From assembly GCA_038246785.1 (NCBI GenBank), contig JBBRVP010000002.1, forward strand, positions 62,001 through 126,000: a DNA stretch of 64,000 nucleotides, written 5' to 3'. The notes under the pieces are model-generated. The model saw nothing but the letters and a program-made list of their open reading frames with translations, was not told the origin of the DNA and searched no databases. Source of the DNA: JBBRVP01 sp038246785. Lineage in GTDB: Bacteria; Actinomycetota; Actinomycetes; Jiangellales; Jiangellaceae. The position numbers and the translations under genes are program-made. The stretch's first letter is position 1; each line of letters starts with the position of its first letter. Of the stretch, positions 35,474 to 42,987 are shown piece after piece.

Positions 35474-36571
35474 TCAGGCCGAGGTCGGTGCCCGCCGCAC
35501 CTCGTGCCGCAGCGCCTTCCGCAGCGCTGCCAGGGTGGCGGTGGCGTCGGCGCGCAGCTCCTCCCGCACCGCCGGGTCGATCGGTGCGGGCAGCGGGTCC
35601 AGCAGGTCCGGGAGTGCGGGATCCCGGAACTGCCGCACCAGTTCCGGGCGGCCGAGCCGGTCGTAGAAGCGCCGGTTCTTCGCTGTCGGCATGAGCACGA
35701 TCGAGGGCCGGCCGTACATGGTGGCGACGAGCGAGCCGTGGAACTTCATGCTGGCGAGCACGCGGCAGCGTCCGATCGCACGGCTGATCTCGGTCAGGTC
35801 GTCGGAGGCGAACAGCTGCTTGCCCGGCAGGTCGAGATTGCCGGCGTTGTCGAGGTCGCGCTGCTTGGTGTCGCCGGTGGCCAGGACCAGGTGGCGGACC
35901 TCGAGGCCGAGCTGTTGCGCACGGCGGCCGAGAGCCGCCACGGCGCTGTAGTCGTCGTCGTTGCCGCGCCGGAAGCGGGTGACGATCCCGAGGGCGTCGT
36001 CGGGGGCCGCCACCGGAGGCAGGCTCAGCGCGCACACGAGGTCGGCCGTGCGGCGTACCGGGACCCGCGGCGTCAGGTGCTCCTCGATCCAGGCCGCGCT
36101 CTCCTCGTCGCGGGCGCTGATCCAGCGAACGTTGGGGTGCCGGAAGAAGTCCGCCAGCTCCCCGACGATGGCCGGGTGGTCCCGGACGCCCTCGCGCGTG
36201 GGGACGCCCACTCCGGCGATGAGCACCGGTCGGTGAAGGTAGTCGCGGTTCCAGTAGAGCGGTCCCCGGTTCCAGGGGATGACCAGGTCGCCGCCGCCGA
36301 TGACGACCGCGTCGACCTCGCCGACGGCGTCGAGCACCGGACGGGTGAAGTACGGCCGTGCGGGCCGGTCGTGGAGCACCCGGAGGTCCGCCCAGGGTCC
36401 GAGGTGCTCCTGGTAGACCTCGCAGAACAGCTCGTCGCCGTAGTTGCCGAACCCGAAGAAGCCCACCAGCCCCACCCGCGGCCGGGCGCCGGGCAGCGCG
36501 AGCCGGAGGCGGTGCGCGCCGCGCTGGGCCCGGCGGCGCCAGCGCGTGGCGCTCGCGCGGGGGTGCTGCAT
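35474..36571 (-). CDS. Polysaccharide pyruvyl transferase family protein
   Basis: This 365-residue protein of the CsaB/PssM family adds a pyruvate ketal from PEP to a sugar, giving the polymer negative charge. It shows GLVGFFGFGNYGDELFCEVY at the N-terminus, VVIGGGDLVIPW, ISARDEESAAWIEEH and SMKFHGSLVATMYGRPSIV. In Bacillus, CsaB pyruvylates ManNAc in the secondary wall polymer that anchors S-layer proteins; the nearby wecB makes this comparison attractive. The start is the ATG at 36571; the gap to the upstream methyltransferase gene is 10 bases. It lies on the opposite strand from the wec/ABC operon. Confidence 0.9.
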   Translation of the reverse strand: MQHPRASATRWRRRAQRGAHRLRLALPGARPRVGLVGFFGFGNYGDELFCEVYQEHLGPWADLRVLHDRPARPYFTRPVLDAVGEVDAVVIGGGDLVIPWNRGPLYWNRDYLHRPVLIAGVGVPTREGVRDHPAIVGELADFFRHPNVRWISARDEESAAWIEEHLTPRVPVRRTADLVCALSLPPVAAPDDALGIVTRFRRGNDDDYSAVAALGRRAQQLGLEVRHLVLATGDTKQRDLDNAGNLDLPGKQLFASDDLTEISRAIGRCRVLASMKFHGSLVATMYGRPSIVLMPTAKNRRFYDRLGRPELVRQFRDPALPDLLDPLPAPIDPAVREELRADATATLAALRKALRHEVRRAPTSA

Positions 36572-36581
36572 GCCAGGCCCC

Positions 36582-37655
36582 TCAGCCGTCCAGCTCGAGC
36601 AGGGCGGTCTGCTTCTCGTGCGGCAGGACGCTGAGGCGGCCCCCCGTGGTGTGCGCCCAGCGCTCGGCGATCTGCTGCTCGTCCTCGCGCACGTAGTCGT
36701 CGAGCACGACGGCAGCGCCGGCCGCGAGCCGCCCGGCCAGCAGCGGTACGGCGGGATACCTCGCCTCGTCGCCGGTGTCCGCAGGCGGCCCGTCGACGAA
36801 CAGCAGGTCGATGCCGTCGAGGCCGGCGAACGCCGCGAGGTCGTACCAGCGCCGTGTCGCACCGTCGAGTTCCACGTCGGCCAGCCCGGCGACTCGCACC
36901 TCGGCCACGTCCGACAGTCCGTGCAGTTCGATCTGCTGTGCCGTGGCCGCTGCGAAGTGGGCGTCGTGGTCGACGGCGACGAGGTGGCCTGCGCCGAGTC
37001 GCTGCAGCGTGTAGCCCATCCACAGCGTCGACAGGCCAGACCCGCACTCGACCACGAGGCGGGGGCGGCGGGTCATGACCTGGCGCACGAGCTCGAGACA
37101 GAGGTCCGGTGAGGCCGCCCAGCCACGGCTGGCCGGCAGCGGCGCCCGGATCGCAAGGACGGCGTGCAACGTCTGCAGCGCCTCCACCTGCGCGAAGTCC
37201 GTCCTGACCCGGCGACCCAGCACTGCCGCGGCATCCGCGGCGCTGCGGGCGTCCCGGGTTGCCACCTGCGCCTGGCGGGTGGCTGCGCGAGACGACTCGT
37301 GCAGGGTCGAGGTGCTCGACGCGAGCTGGCCGGCGAGCTCACCGCAGAGCCGGATCCGCTCCTCGTGCGCGTCAGCGGAGCCGGCCTCGATCTCGCGGCG
37401 GAGCGTGGAGACGAGCGGTTCGAGTCGGTCGAGTCGGTCGAGGCGGCGGTCGAGGCGGCGGTCGAGGCGCTCGAGGCGGCCTCCGATCCGTCCGAGCCGG
37501 CGGACGAGCACCAGCATCGCCCCGAGACAACCACCGAGCAGCGCCGACAACCACACCTGGGCAGCGGCCGCGTCGAGCAGCAGCGCCACCCCGGCCGCGA
37601 CAGCGGCAGAGAGACCGAGGACGACGACGAGGCGAGGGGCGACCGGCCGGCTCAT
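36582..37655 (-). CDS. Membrane-anchored class I methyltransferase
   Basis: This 357-residue protein has two N-terminal hydrophobic helices (residues about 8-28 and 33-52), then a coiled-coil-prone basic/acidic repeat (RLDRRLDRRLDRLDRL, residues about 58-75), a helical spacer rich in Ala and Gln, and a C-terminal SAM-dependent domain. LVVECGSGLSTLWMGYTL is the SAM-binding loop and GIDLLFVDGPP follows; this is the pattern of the FkbM/O-methyltransferase type. The target is probably a glycan end or sugar hydroxyl. The ATG at 37655 overlaps the glycosyltransferase stop upstream by four bases. Confidence 0.85.
   Translation of the reverse strand: MSRPVAPRLVVVLGLSAAVAAGVALLLDAAAAQVWLSALLGGCLGAMLVLVRRLGRIGGRLERLDRRLDRRLDRLDRLEPLVSTLRREIEAGSADAHEERIRLCGELAGQLASSTSTLHESSRAATRQAQVATRDARSAADAAAVLGRRVRTDFAQVEALQTLHAVLAIRAPLPASRGWAASPDLCLELVRQVMTRRPRLVVECGSGLSTLWMGYTLQRLGAGHLVAVDHDAHFAAATAQQIELHGLSDVAEVRVAGLADVELDGATRRWYDLAAFAGLDGIDLLFVDGPPADTGDEARYPAVPLLAGRLAAGAAVVLDDYVREDEQQIAERWAHTTGGRLSVLPHEKQTALLELDG
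37420..37482 (-). repeat. 9/12-base tandem repeat in the methyltransferase gene
   Basis: Units of GAGTCGGTC and GAGGCGGCGGTC alternate, encoding the RLDR/RLD coiled-coil-like repeat. The unit lengths keep the reading frame. Confidence 0.8.
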
Positions 37656-38668
37656 CCGAGCCGGCCGCTGGGCTGGGGCGCTCGCGGTTGGGCCAGGTGA
37701 CGGGAGCTGGTGAGGAACCCGAGCGCCCAGGCCGCGTGCATGACGGCGATGGTAACCGGCAGGCGCAGCCGCACCGGGGGCGGAAGATCGTGCCCGAGGA
37801 CCGATGAGCCGCCCAGCACGGTGATCGCGTAGCCCGCCGGCAGCGCCCAGGCCGACCTCACCCCCGCCAGCCCCGCGACGCTGCCCGCGACCACCGCGAC
37901 GAGCGTCACCGGCGGGGCTAGGTAGCGCGGCGTGAGGGTGCCCGGGTGTCGGCGGGCCACCTCGCGACGCCAGCGGCCGTACTGGAAGTACTGCCGCGCG
38001 AGCGCCGCGATCGTCCCGCGCGGCCGGTAGGACACCCGCATCTGCGGCTGGAACCACACCACGCCTCCGGCCTGGCGGATCCGGTGGTTGAGCTCCCAGT
38101 CCTGGGCGCGGGCCATCCCCTCGTCGTAGCCGCCGGCGGCGAGCAGGGCGGAGCGCCGGAACACGCCGAGGTAGACGGTGTCGACCGGGCCTGGCCCCCC
38201 GCCGGTGTGGAACGGCGCGCTGCCCACTCCCAGCTTCGAGGTCATGGCCACTGCCACTGCCTGCTCGAACGGCGTACGGCCCTCGGCGGCCATGAGGCCC
38301 CCCACGTTGGCGGCACCGGTGCCCTCCAGCGTCGCCACGCCGACCCGCACGTAGTCCGGCGGCAGCATGGAGTGCCCGTCGACGCGGACCACGACGTCGT
38401 GGTGGGACGCGGCCAACGCCGCGTTGAGTCCAGCCGGCGTTGCCCCCACGGGGGACGGGTTGTCCACCACGTGCACCCGCGGATCGGCGGCGGCGATCGA
38501 GCGGGCGATCTCGCGGGTGCCGTCACGGCACGGGCCGACCGCGACGACGACCTCCAGCTCACCGGGGTAGTCCTGGGACAGCACGTGCTCGAGCGCGGAC
38601 CGCAGGTGACGACCCTCGTTGAGAACCGCCATGACGACGGACACCGGAGTGCAGGGACGGCTGGTCAT
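37652..38668 (-). CDS. Glycosyltransferase family 2 (ExoA-like)
   Basis: This 338-residue inverting GT-A enzyme has SVVMAVLNEGRHLRSALEHV, the nucleotide region VVVAVGPCRDGTREI, the metal site VVVRVDGHSMLPPDYV and GGYDEGMARAQDWELNHRIR, followed by two or three C-terminal membrane helices (residues about 270-320). This matches ExoA/succinoglycan-type polymerising or chain-extending transferases at the membrane. The ATG at 38668 is chosen because a TATGCT -10 box ends ten bases upstream; the other ATG lies inside that box. Its stop overlaps the methyltransferase start. Confidence 0.9.
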   Translation of the reverse strand: MTSRPCTPVSVVMAVLNEGRHLRSALEHVLSQDYPGELEVVVAVGPCRDGTREIARSIAAADPRVHVVDNPSPVGATPAGLNAALAASHHDVVVRVDGHSMLPPDYVRVGVATLEGTGAANVGGLMAAEGRTPFEQAVAVAMTSKLGVGSAPFHTGGGPGPVDTVYLGVFRRSALLAAGGYDEGMARAQDWELNHRIRQAGGVVWFQPQMRVSYRPRGTIAALARQYFQYGRWRREVARRHPGTLTPRYLAPPVTLVAVVAGSVAGLAGVRSAWALPAGYAITVLGGSSVLGHDLPPPVRLRLPVTIAVMHAAWALGFLTSSRHLAQPRAPQPSGRLG

Positions 38669-38678
38669 GGCGCCGAGG

Positions 38679-38684
38679 AGCATA
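38679..38684 (-). promoter_or_regulatory. Leaderless -10 box of the ExoA-like gene
   Basis: On the minus strand TATGCT is followed by ten bases and the ATG at 38668. This would drive the three-gene operon ExoA-like, methyltransferase, pyruvyl transferase. Confidence 0.45.
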
Positions 38685-38767
38685 GCGAGGCGCCCCGGCC
38701 GGATCCGGGGCGCTGCAGCGGGTCCTCCGGCGCGTCGGGACAACCTCCACGCCGGCGCCGGCACCGG

Positions 38768-38773
38768 TAGCCT
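38768..38773 (+). promoter_or_regulatory. Candidate -10 box upstream of the 38.8-kb glycosyltransferase
   Basis: TAGCCT in GGTAGCCTGCCGG faces right in the 173-base divergent region and would give a leader of about 60 bases containing a short TTG-initiated reading frame. Confidence 0.45.
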
Positions 38774-38806
38774 GCCGGCTTCCGGCAACCCGGCGAGGAG
38801 TCGACT

Positions 38807-38845
38807 TTGGCACCCCGCACCGACACCGGTGGCATCCGCCAGTGA
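38807..38845 (+). CDS. Possible 12-residue leader peptide
   Basis: A TTG preceded by GAGGAG opens a 12-codon frame (LAPRTDTGGIRQ) whose TGA overlaps the GTG of the downstream glycosyltransferase gene (GTGA). This could couple translation of the two, or the TTG may be a chance start. No homologue is recognised. Confidence 0.25.
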   Translation: MAPRTDTGGIRQ

Positions 38846-39969
38846 GGGCCGTGCACCTCACCTCCGTCCACTCCCCGGTCGATCCGCGGGTGGCGCTGAA
38901 GGAGTGCGCGACCCTCGCCGCCCTTGGCTACGAGGTCGTCCTCGTGGCGCCCCACGACGGGACGCGCCCGCCGCACCCGGTCCGCCTGCGGCCGGTGCCG
39001 CCGCCGCGCGGACGGCTGCGGCGCATGACGCTGACCGCGGCCCGCGTGACGGTCGCCGCACTGGCGGCCCGTGGCGACGTCTACCACGTCCACGACCCGG
39101 AGCTGCTGCCCTGGGCGCTGCTCCTGCGGCTGACCGGTCGGCCGGTCGTCTACGACGTGCACGAGGACTACGTCACCTCGCTGCGGCAGAAGCCCTACCT
39201 TCCGCGCCCCGTCCGCGCGGTGCTGGCGCGGGCCTGGGACACCCTCGAGCGCCTGCTATCGCGTCCGCTCACCGTGGTGCTCGCCGAGCGCTACTACGCC
39301 GAGCGCTTCCCCGCCGGGGTGCTGGTGCTCAACTACCCGCTACCCAGCGAGCCGGCGGCGGCCCCAGCTCCGAGCGGGCCGCGGCCCGCACCCCCGGAGG
39401 GAGCACCGCGCCGCCTGCTCTACACCGGCAACGTCACCGTCGACCGCGGGGCGCTGCTGCACGTCCGCCTGCTCGCCACCCGCCCCGACCTCGAGCTGGT
39501 CATGGTGGGCCGCTGCTCGCCCGAGCTGGCGGCCCGCCTGCGCCTGGAGGCCGGTCCGGGTGCGTCTCGGCTGCTCCTGCGCGGCGAGGGTCGCTTCGTC
39601 CCGTTCGAGGAGATCCGGTCCGCCTACGCCGAGGCCGGCTGGCTCTGCGGGCTCGCCGTGTTTCCGCCCACGCCGCACTACGAACGCAAGGAACTCACGA
39701 AGTTCTTCGAATACATGGCCGCCGGCCTGCCGGTGGTGTGCTCGGACTTCCCGCGCTGGCGGGCCCTCGTCGCGGACCAGGGCGCCGGGATCTGCGTGGA
39801 TCCCGGCGACCCGACGGCGCTCGAAGCAGCGCTCGACCGGCTCACCGCCGACCCGGCGGCGGCTCGGTCGATGGGTGAGCGCGGGCGGGACCTCGTCCGC
39901 ACCCACTACACATGGGAGTCCCAGGGCAGGCGGCTCGGCGAGCTCTACGAACGTCTGCAGCGGCGCTGA
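38842..39969 (+). CDS. Glycosyltransferase family 4
   Basis: This 375-residue GT-B enzyme begins AVHLTSVHSPVDPRVALKEC, followed by VYHVHDPELLPWALLL and VVYDVHEDYV, then RRLLYTGNVTVDRGAL, and the acidic site HYERKELTKFFEYMAAGLPV. The HDPELLP/YDVHEDY pattern occurs in capsule-type GT4 enzymes. The GTG at 38842 is used; the gene points away from the ExoA-like operon and converges on the first LCP gene. Confidence 0.9.
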   Translation: MRAVHLTSVHSPVDPRVALKECATLAALGYEVVLVAPHDGTRPPHPVRLRPVPPPRGRLRRMTLTAARVTVAALAARGDVYHVHDPELLPWALLLRLTGRPVVYDVHEDYVTSLRQKPYLPRPVRAVLARAWDTLERLLSRPLTVVLAERYYAERFPAGVLVLNYPLPSEPAAAPAPSGPRPAPPEGAPRRLLYTGNVTVDRGALLHVRLLATRPDLELVMVGRCSPELAARLRLEAGPGASRLLLRGEGRFVPFEEIRSAYAEAGWLCGLAVFPPTPHYERKELTKFFEYMAAGLPVVCSDFPRWRALVADQGAGICVDPGDPTALEAALDRLTADPAAARSMGERGRDLVRTHYTWESQGRRLGELYERLQRR

Positions 39970-40007
39970 TCGCCCGCGCGCTGGTGTGTGCCTGCCCTGG
40001 CCGATGC

Positions 40008-41507
40008 TCATCCGCACGTCGCGGCCACGTCGCTGGTCGCCGGTGGAGGTGTCGGCGAGTCCACGGGTGCCTTCGCCGCCGGCGAGCTCACCCGGGGCGC
40101 CGCGCTGGACGGTTTCGCTGACGGGGACGGCGACGCTGCCGAGCTCTCGGTCCTGAGCAGCTCGCGTTGCACGATCGACTGGATGCGCGGCACGTTCGGC
40201 CGGCCGGGGTGGATCAGGGGCGGGACGAACTGGACGGAGCGCAGGTGCTGTCCCCTGGCGCGCAGCGCCAGCTGCACCAGGTCGGGGAGCTGGTCGCGCG
40301 GGATGTCGGTCCTGATCATCGAGTGCGTGGACGTGGCCAGCGCCTCGAAGTTGCGCAGTACGGTCGCCGGGTCGACCTGGCGGGCGAGCGCCTCGATCAC
40401 GCAGCGCTGCCGTGCCATGCGGTCGAAGTCGGAGCTGTCCTTGCGGGAGCGCGCGAACCAGAGCGTGTCGTAACCGTCGAGCCGACGAGTTCCCGCCTGC
40501 AGGTAGCGCCCCTTGTTGCCGATGGGCAGCGGCCGCGGCACCGTCAGCTCGAGGCCGCCGATCGCGTCGACCACGCGTTCGAAGCCCTTCAGGTCGACCA
40601 GGACGTAGTAGTGCACGGGGATGCCCAGCGTCCCGCTGACCGCTTGCATGACGGCGGTGGGCCCCGGACCGTCCCTGCCCGGGAACGTCGCGGGGTGCGC
40701 GACCGCATACGTCCACGTCGCGTTGAGCAGCCAGTCGCTCTCGTTGCCGGGACCGGAGAACCCGTCCGGGAACGCCGCCGCAGCGGGCGTGCCGCTGGGG
40801 AACCTGGCCCGCTCGAGGTTGCGCGGGAGGCTGAACACCACCGGCCGGCTGGTGGGCACGTCGACAGAGACCAGGTGGAGGCTGTCCGGGCGCAGCCCCA
40901 CCCGACCGCGCCCGGCGTCGGCACCGATCAGCAGGATGTTGAGATGCCGGCCGACTGCCGCGGACTCGGCGTCGGGAAACAGCCCGACGAGCTCATCTCG
41001 AGTGATCGTGGCGTAGTGCGCCGCGTACCCGAACGGCACCGCCACGCCCAGCGACAGCGCGAGCGCGATGCCCGAGGCGAGCACCTGGTGCCGCCGGCTG
41101 AGCCCTGCCGGCCGGCCCAGTCGCCAGGCGTCGACGAACAGCGCGGCCCAGCCCACTGCCAGCACCAACGCGCCGGCGCGCAGGGCGGTGAGGACCCAGG
41201 ACCGGACAAGCCACCCCGCGATCGAGGCCGGGTCGACGAGCAGCAGCACCAGCCCGGCCGAGCAGCCGAGGACGAGGAACGTGGTCAGGGCGCCCCGACC
41301 GACGCGCCGGTGCCCGCCGATCAGCTGGGCCGAACCAGGAAGCACCAGGGTGAGCCCGAGCAGCACGAGCGAACGGCGGAACCGCCGCTGCTCCACCACG
41401 CCGGCCCGGGGCGCTCGGTGCGGCTGCGGCGCGCCGCCGGCAGCCCGCCGGGTGGCCTGCGCGCTGTCCCGGTCGCGCAGGTCCTCCGGCGCCGTGGGTC
41501 CGCTCAT
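40008..41507 (-). CDS. LytR-CpsA-Psr family glycopolymer ligase with four N-terminal membrane helices
   Basis: This 499-residue enzyme attaches lipid-linked glycopolymers to peptidoglycan. About four membrane helices lie in residues 45-170, then the LCP domain (residues about 185-430): LNILLIGADAGRGRVGLRPD, VVFSLPRNLERARFP, VMQAVSGTLGIPVHYYVLVD and WFARSRKDSSDFDRMARQR, with the conserved Asp and Arg residues that bind the pyrophosphate lipid. A Ser/Pro/Ala-rich tail ends the protein. The ATG at 41507 follows GGAAGGAAGCG. It is divergent from a second LCP gene. Its presence beside the glycan genes suggests a dedicated ligase. Confidence 0.92.
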   Translation of the reverse strand: MSGPTAPEDLRDRDSAQATRRAAGGAPQPHRAPRAGVVEQRRFRRSLVLLGLTLVLPGSAQLIGGHRRVGRGALTTFLVLGCSAGLVLLLVDPASIAGWLVRSWVLTALRAGALVLAVGWAALFVDAWRLGRPAGLSRRHQVLASGIALALSLGVAVPFGYAAHYATITRDELVGLFPDAESAAVGRHLNILLIGADAGRGRVGLRPDSLHLVSVDVPTSRPVVFSLPRNLERARFPSGTPAAAAFPDGFSGPGNESDWLLNATWTYAVAHPATFPGRDGPGPTAVMQAVSGTLGIPVHYYVLVDLKGFERVVDAIGGLELTVPRPLPIGNKGRYLQAGTRRLDGYDTLWFARSRKDSSDFDRMARQRCVIEALARQVDPATVLRNFEALATSTHSMIRTDIPRDQLPDLVQLALRARGQHLRSVQFVPPLIHPGRPNVPRIQSIVQRELLRTESSAASPSPSAKPSSAAPRVSSPAAKAPVDSPTPPPATSDVAATCG

Positions 41508-41708
41508 CGCTTCCTTCCGCAGTGCGTCCTTCTGAAGTCCGAGCGCCGGCGGCGGCTCATGGACGGTCCGTCGGTCTCCTCACCGCCGCGGGGTGATGAT
41601 CGGGCGGGCCCAGTATGGGGAGGTCGCCCGGTTGGTCCGTGGAGGCACGCGCGCGTGTCGTGCCGGCTCCGGGGCCCGTCGCGCACCGGCGCCGCCGCCC
41701 GCACCGCG

Positions 41709-41714
41709 TACCGT
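41709..41714 (+). promoter_or_regulatory. Leaderless -10 box of the second LCP gene
   Basis: TACCGT is followed by eight bases and the GTG at 41723, which decides the start in a frame open from 41615. Confidence 0.45.
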
Positions 41715-41722
41715 GGACCGCC

Positions 41723-42799
41723 GTGACGACAGCCGACGACGACCGTACGCGGGTGCTGCCGGCGCTCGAGCCGACCCGCAGGGCCGCCTCACCGCCGCCG
41801 CCCGCATCGACGCCCGCATCGACGACTGCATCGGCGACTGAGCAACCGGCCCGGACGAGGCGGCGCGGCCGCTGGTGGCGGCGGGCGCTGGTCGCGCTGC
41901 TCGTGGCGCTGCTGGTCTTCCCGTTCGTCCTCGTCGCACTGCTCTGGCTGCGCGCGGACAAGGTGGACGCCCTCGTCGAGGGCGGGCGCTCGGACGGGAC
42001 CGTGTACCTGCTGGTCGGTTCCGACGAGCGCTCCGGCCTCACCCGCGAAGAGCGCAACGCCCTGCACACCGGGGACGCGGCGGGTCGGCGTACGGACACG
42101 ATCCTGCTCCTCTCGGTGCCCCGCAGCGGCCGCCCGGCGCTCGTGAGCGTCCCCCGCGACTCGCTCGTCGAGGTGCCGGGCTACGGCCGGATCCGGATCA
42201 ACGCCGCGTTCGCCTACGGCGGCCCGCGGCTGCTCGTCCGCACTCTCCAACGCGCCACCGGAGTCCACATCGACGACTACGTCGAGATCGGCTTCGGCGG
42301 CTTCGTCGGCGTCGTCGGCGCCCTCGGGCACGTGGACCTGTGCCTGGACAAGCCGCTGCAGGACGCCAAGGCGCACGTCGACCTGGCGGCGGGGTGCCAG
42401 TCACTGACCCCGACGCAGGCGCTCGGCTACGTCCGGGCCCGCTACAGCGACCCGCGGGGCGACCTCGGGCGGGTCGAGCGGCAGCGCCAGTTCCTCGGCG
42501 CGCTCAGTGACCGCGTGACCAGCCCGGCGGTGCTGCTCAACCCGGTGCGGCTGGTCGACGTCGCCGCCCAGGGCGGCGACGCCCTGCGCATCGACCGCAC
42601 GACGTATCCGTGGGACCTCGTCCGCTTCGGGGTGGCGATGCGGACGGTGAGCGGCAGCGGCGGCGACCGCATCACCGTGCCGCTGAGCAGCGTCGGCAAC
42701 ACCGTCAGCTGGGACGAGCAGCGGGCCGCCCAGCTGTGGTCGGCCCTGCAGGACGGCCGCGAGCTCCCCCGCTCGCTGGTGGCGGCGGGCTCGAGTTGA
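41723..42799 (+). CDS. LytR-CpsA-Psr family glycopolymer ligase
   Basis: This 358-residue protein has a Pro/Ala-rich cytoplasmic start, one membrane helix (residues about 52-74, VALLVALLVFPFVLVALLWL) and an extracellular LCP domain: VYLLVGSDERSGLTREERN, GRRTDTILLLSVPRSGRP, LVSVPRDSLVEVPGYGRIRI and ALGYVRARYSDPRGDLGRVE. All the typical Asp/Arg positions are present. With the divergent LCP gene it offers two ligases for the polymer made in this locus. The TGA stop lies inside a 28-base palindrome that probably terminates transcription. Confidence 0.93.
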   Translation: MTTADDDRTRVLPALEPTRRAASPPPPASTPASTTASATEQPARTRRRGRWWRRALVALLVALLVFPFVLVALLWLRADKVDALVEGGRSDGTVYLLVGSDERSGLTREERNALHTGDAAGRRTDTILLLSVPRSGRPALVSVPRDSLVEVPGYGRIRINAAFAYGGPRLLVRTLQRATGVHIDDYVEIGFGGFVGVVGALGHVDLCLDKPLQDAKAHVDLAAGCQSLTPTQALGYVRARYSDPRGDLGRVERQRQFLGALSDRVTSPAVLLNPVRLVDVAAQGGDALRIDRTTYPWDLVRFGVAMRTVSGSGGDRITVPLSSVGNTVSWDEQRAAQLWSALQDGRELPRSLVAAGSS

Positions 42800-42820
42800 T
42801 CACGTTAACGTGATCAACTC
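42793..42820. terminator. 28-base perfect palindrome at the LCP gene end
   Basis: The two halves GAGTTGATCACGTT and AACGTGATCAACTC form a hairpin with a 12-bp stem and TTAA loop. The LCP stop codon lies inside it. Its ends share GTTGATCA/TGATCAAC with the 61-base element found elsewhere. It is probably a factor-independent terminator without a T-run. Confidence 0.65.
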
Positions 42821-42855
42821 CCCCTTCCCGCGTCCTGCAGGGGTCGGGAAGGGGG
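42820..42855. terminator. Second hairpin downstream of the LCP gene
   Basis: Ten-base arms CCCCCTTCCC (42820-42829) and GGGAAGGGGG (42846-42855) enclose a 16-base loop. It abuts the palindrome and could be a second terminator or a G-rich structure. Confidence 0.5.
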
Positions 42856-42944
42856 GGTACGGCGCGTCAAGGAGCCGCCTCCATCCGGCGGGTGAGCGCC
42901 GAGCACCCGCTCGCCCGGTTCGCCGGACCTGCCGGCGACCCGCC

Positions 42945-42950
42945 GGTAGC
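42945..42950 (+). promoter_or_regulatory. Candidate -10 box of the UDP-glucose dehydrogenase gene
   Basis: TAGCCT in GGTAGCCTGGCGG, with about 30 bases to the TTG start at 42988. It lies inside the upstream open frame, arguing that translation does not start at 42892. Confidence 0.4.
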
Positions 42951-42987
42951 CTGGCGGGACCTCGACCGCTCGGCCTGGAGACCCTCG

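Noticed and set aside
42892..42987. N-terminal extension of ugd from the ATG-like start at 42892
   Set aside because: The extension has no family similarity and contains the candidate -10 box; the TTG at 42988 fits the family start and has a ribosome site.
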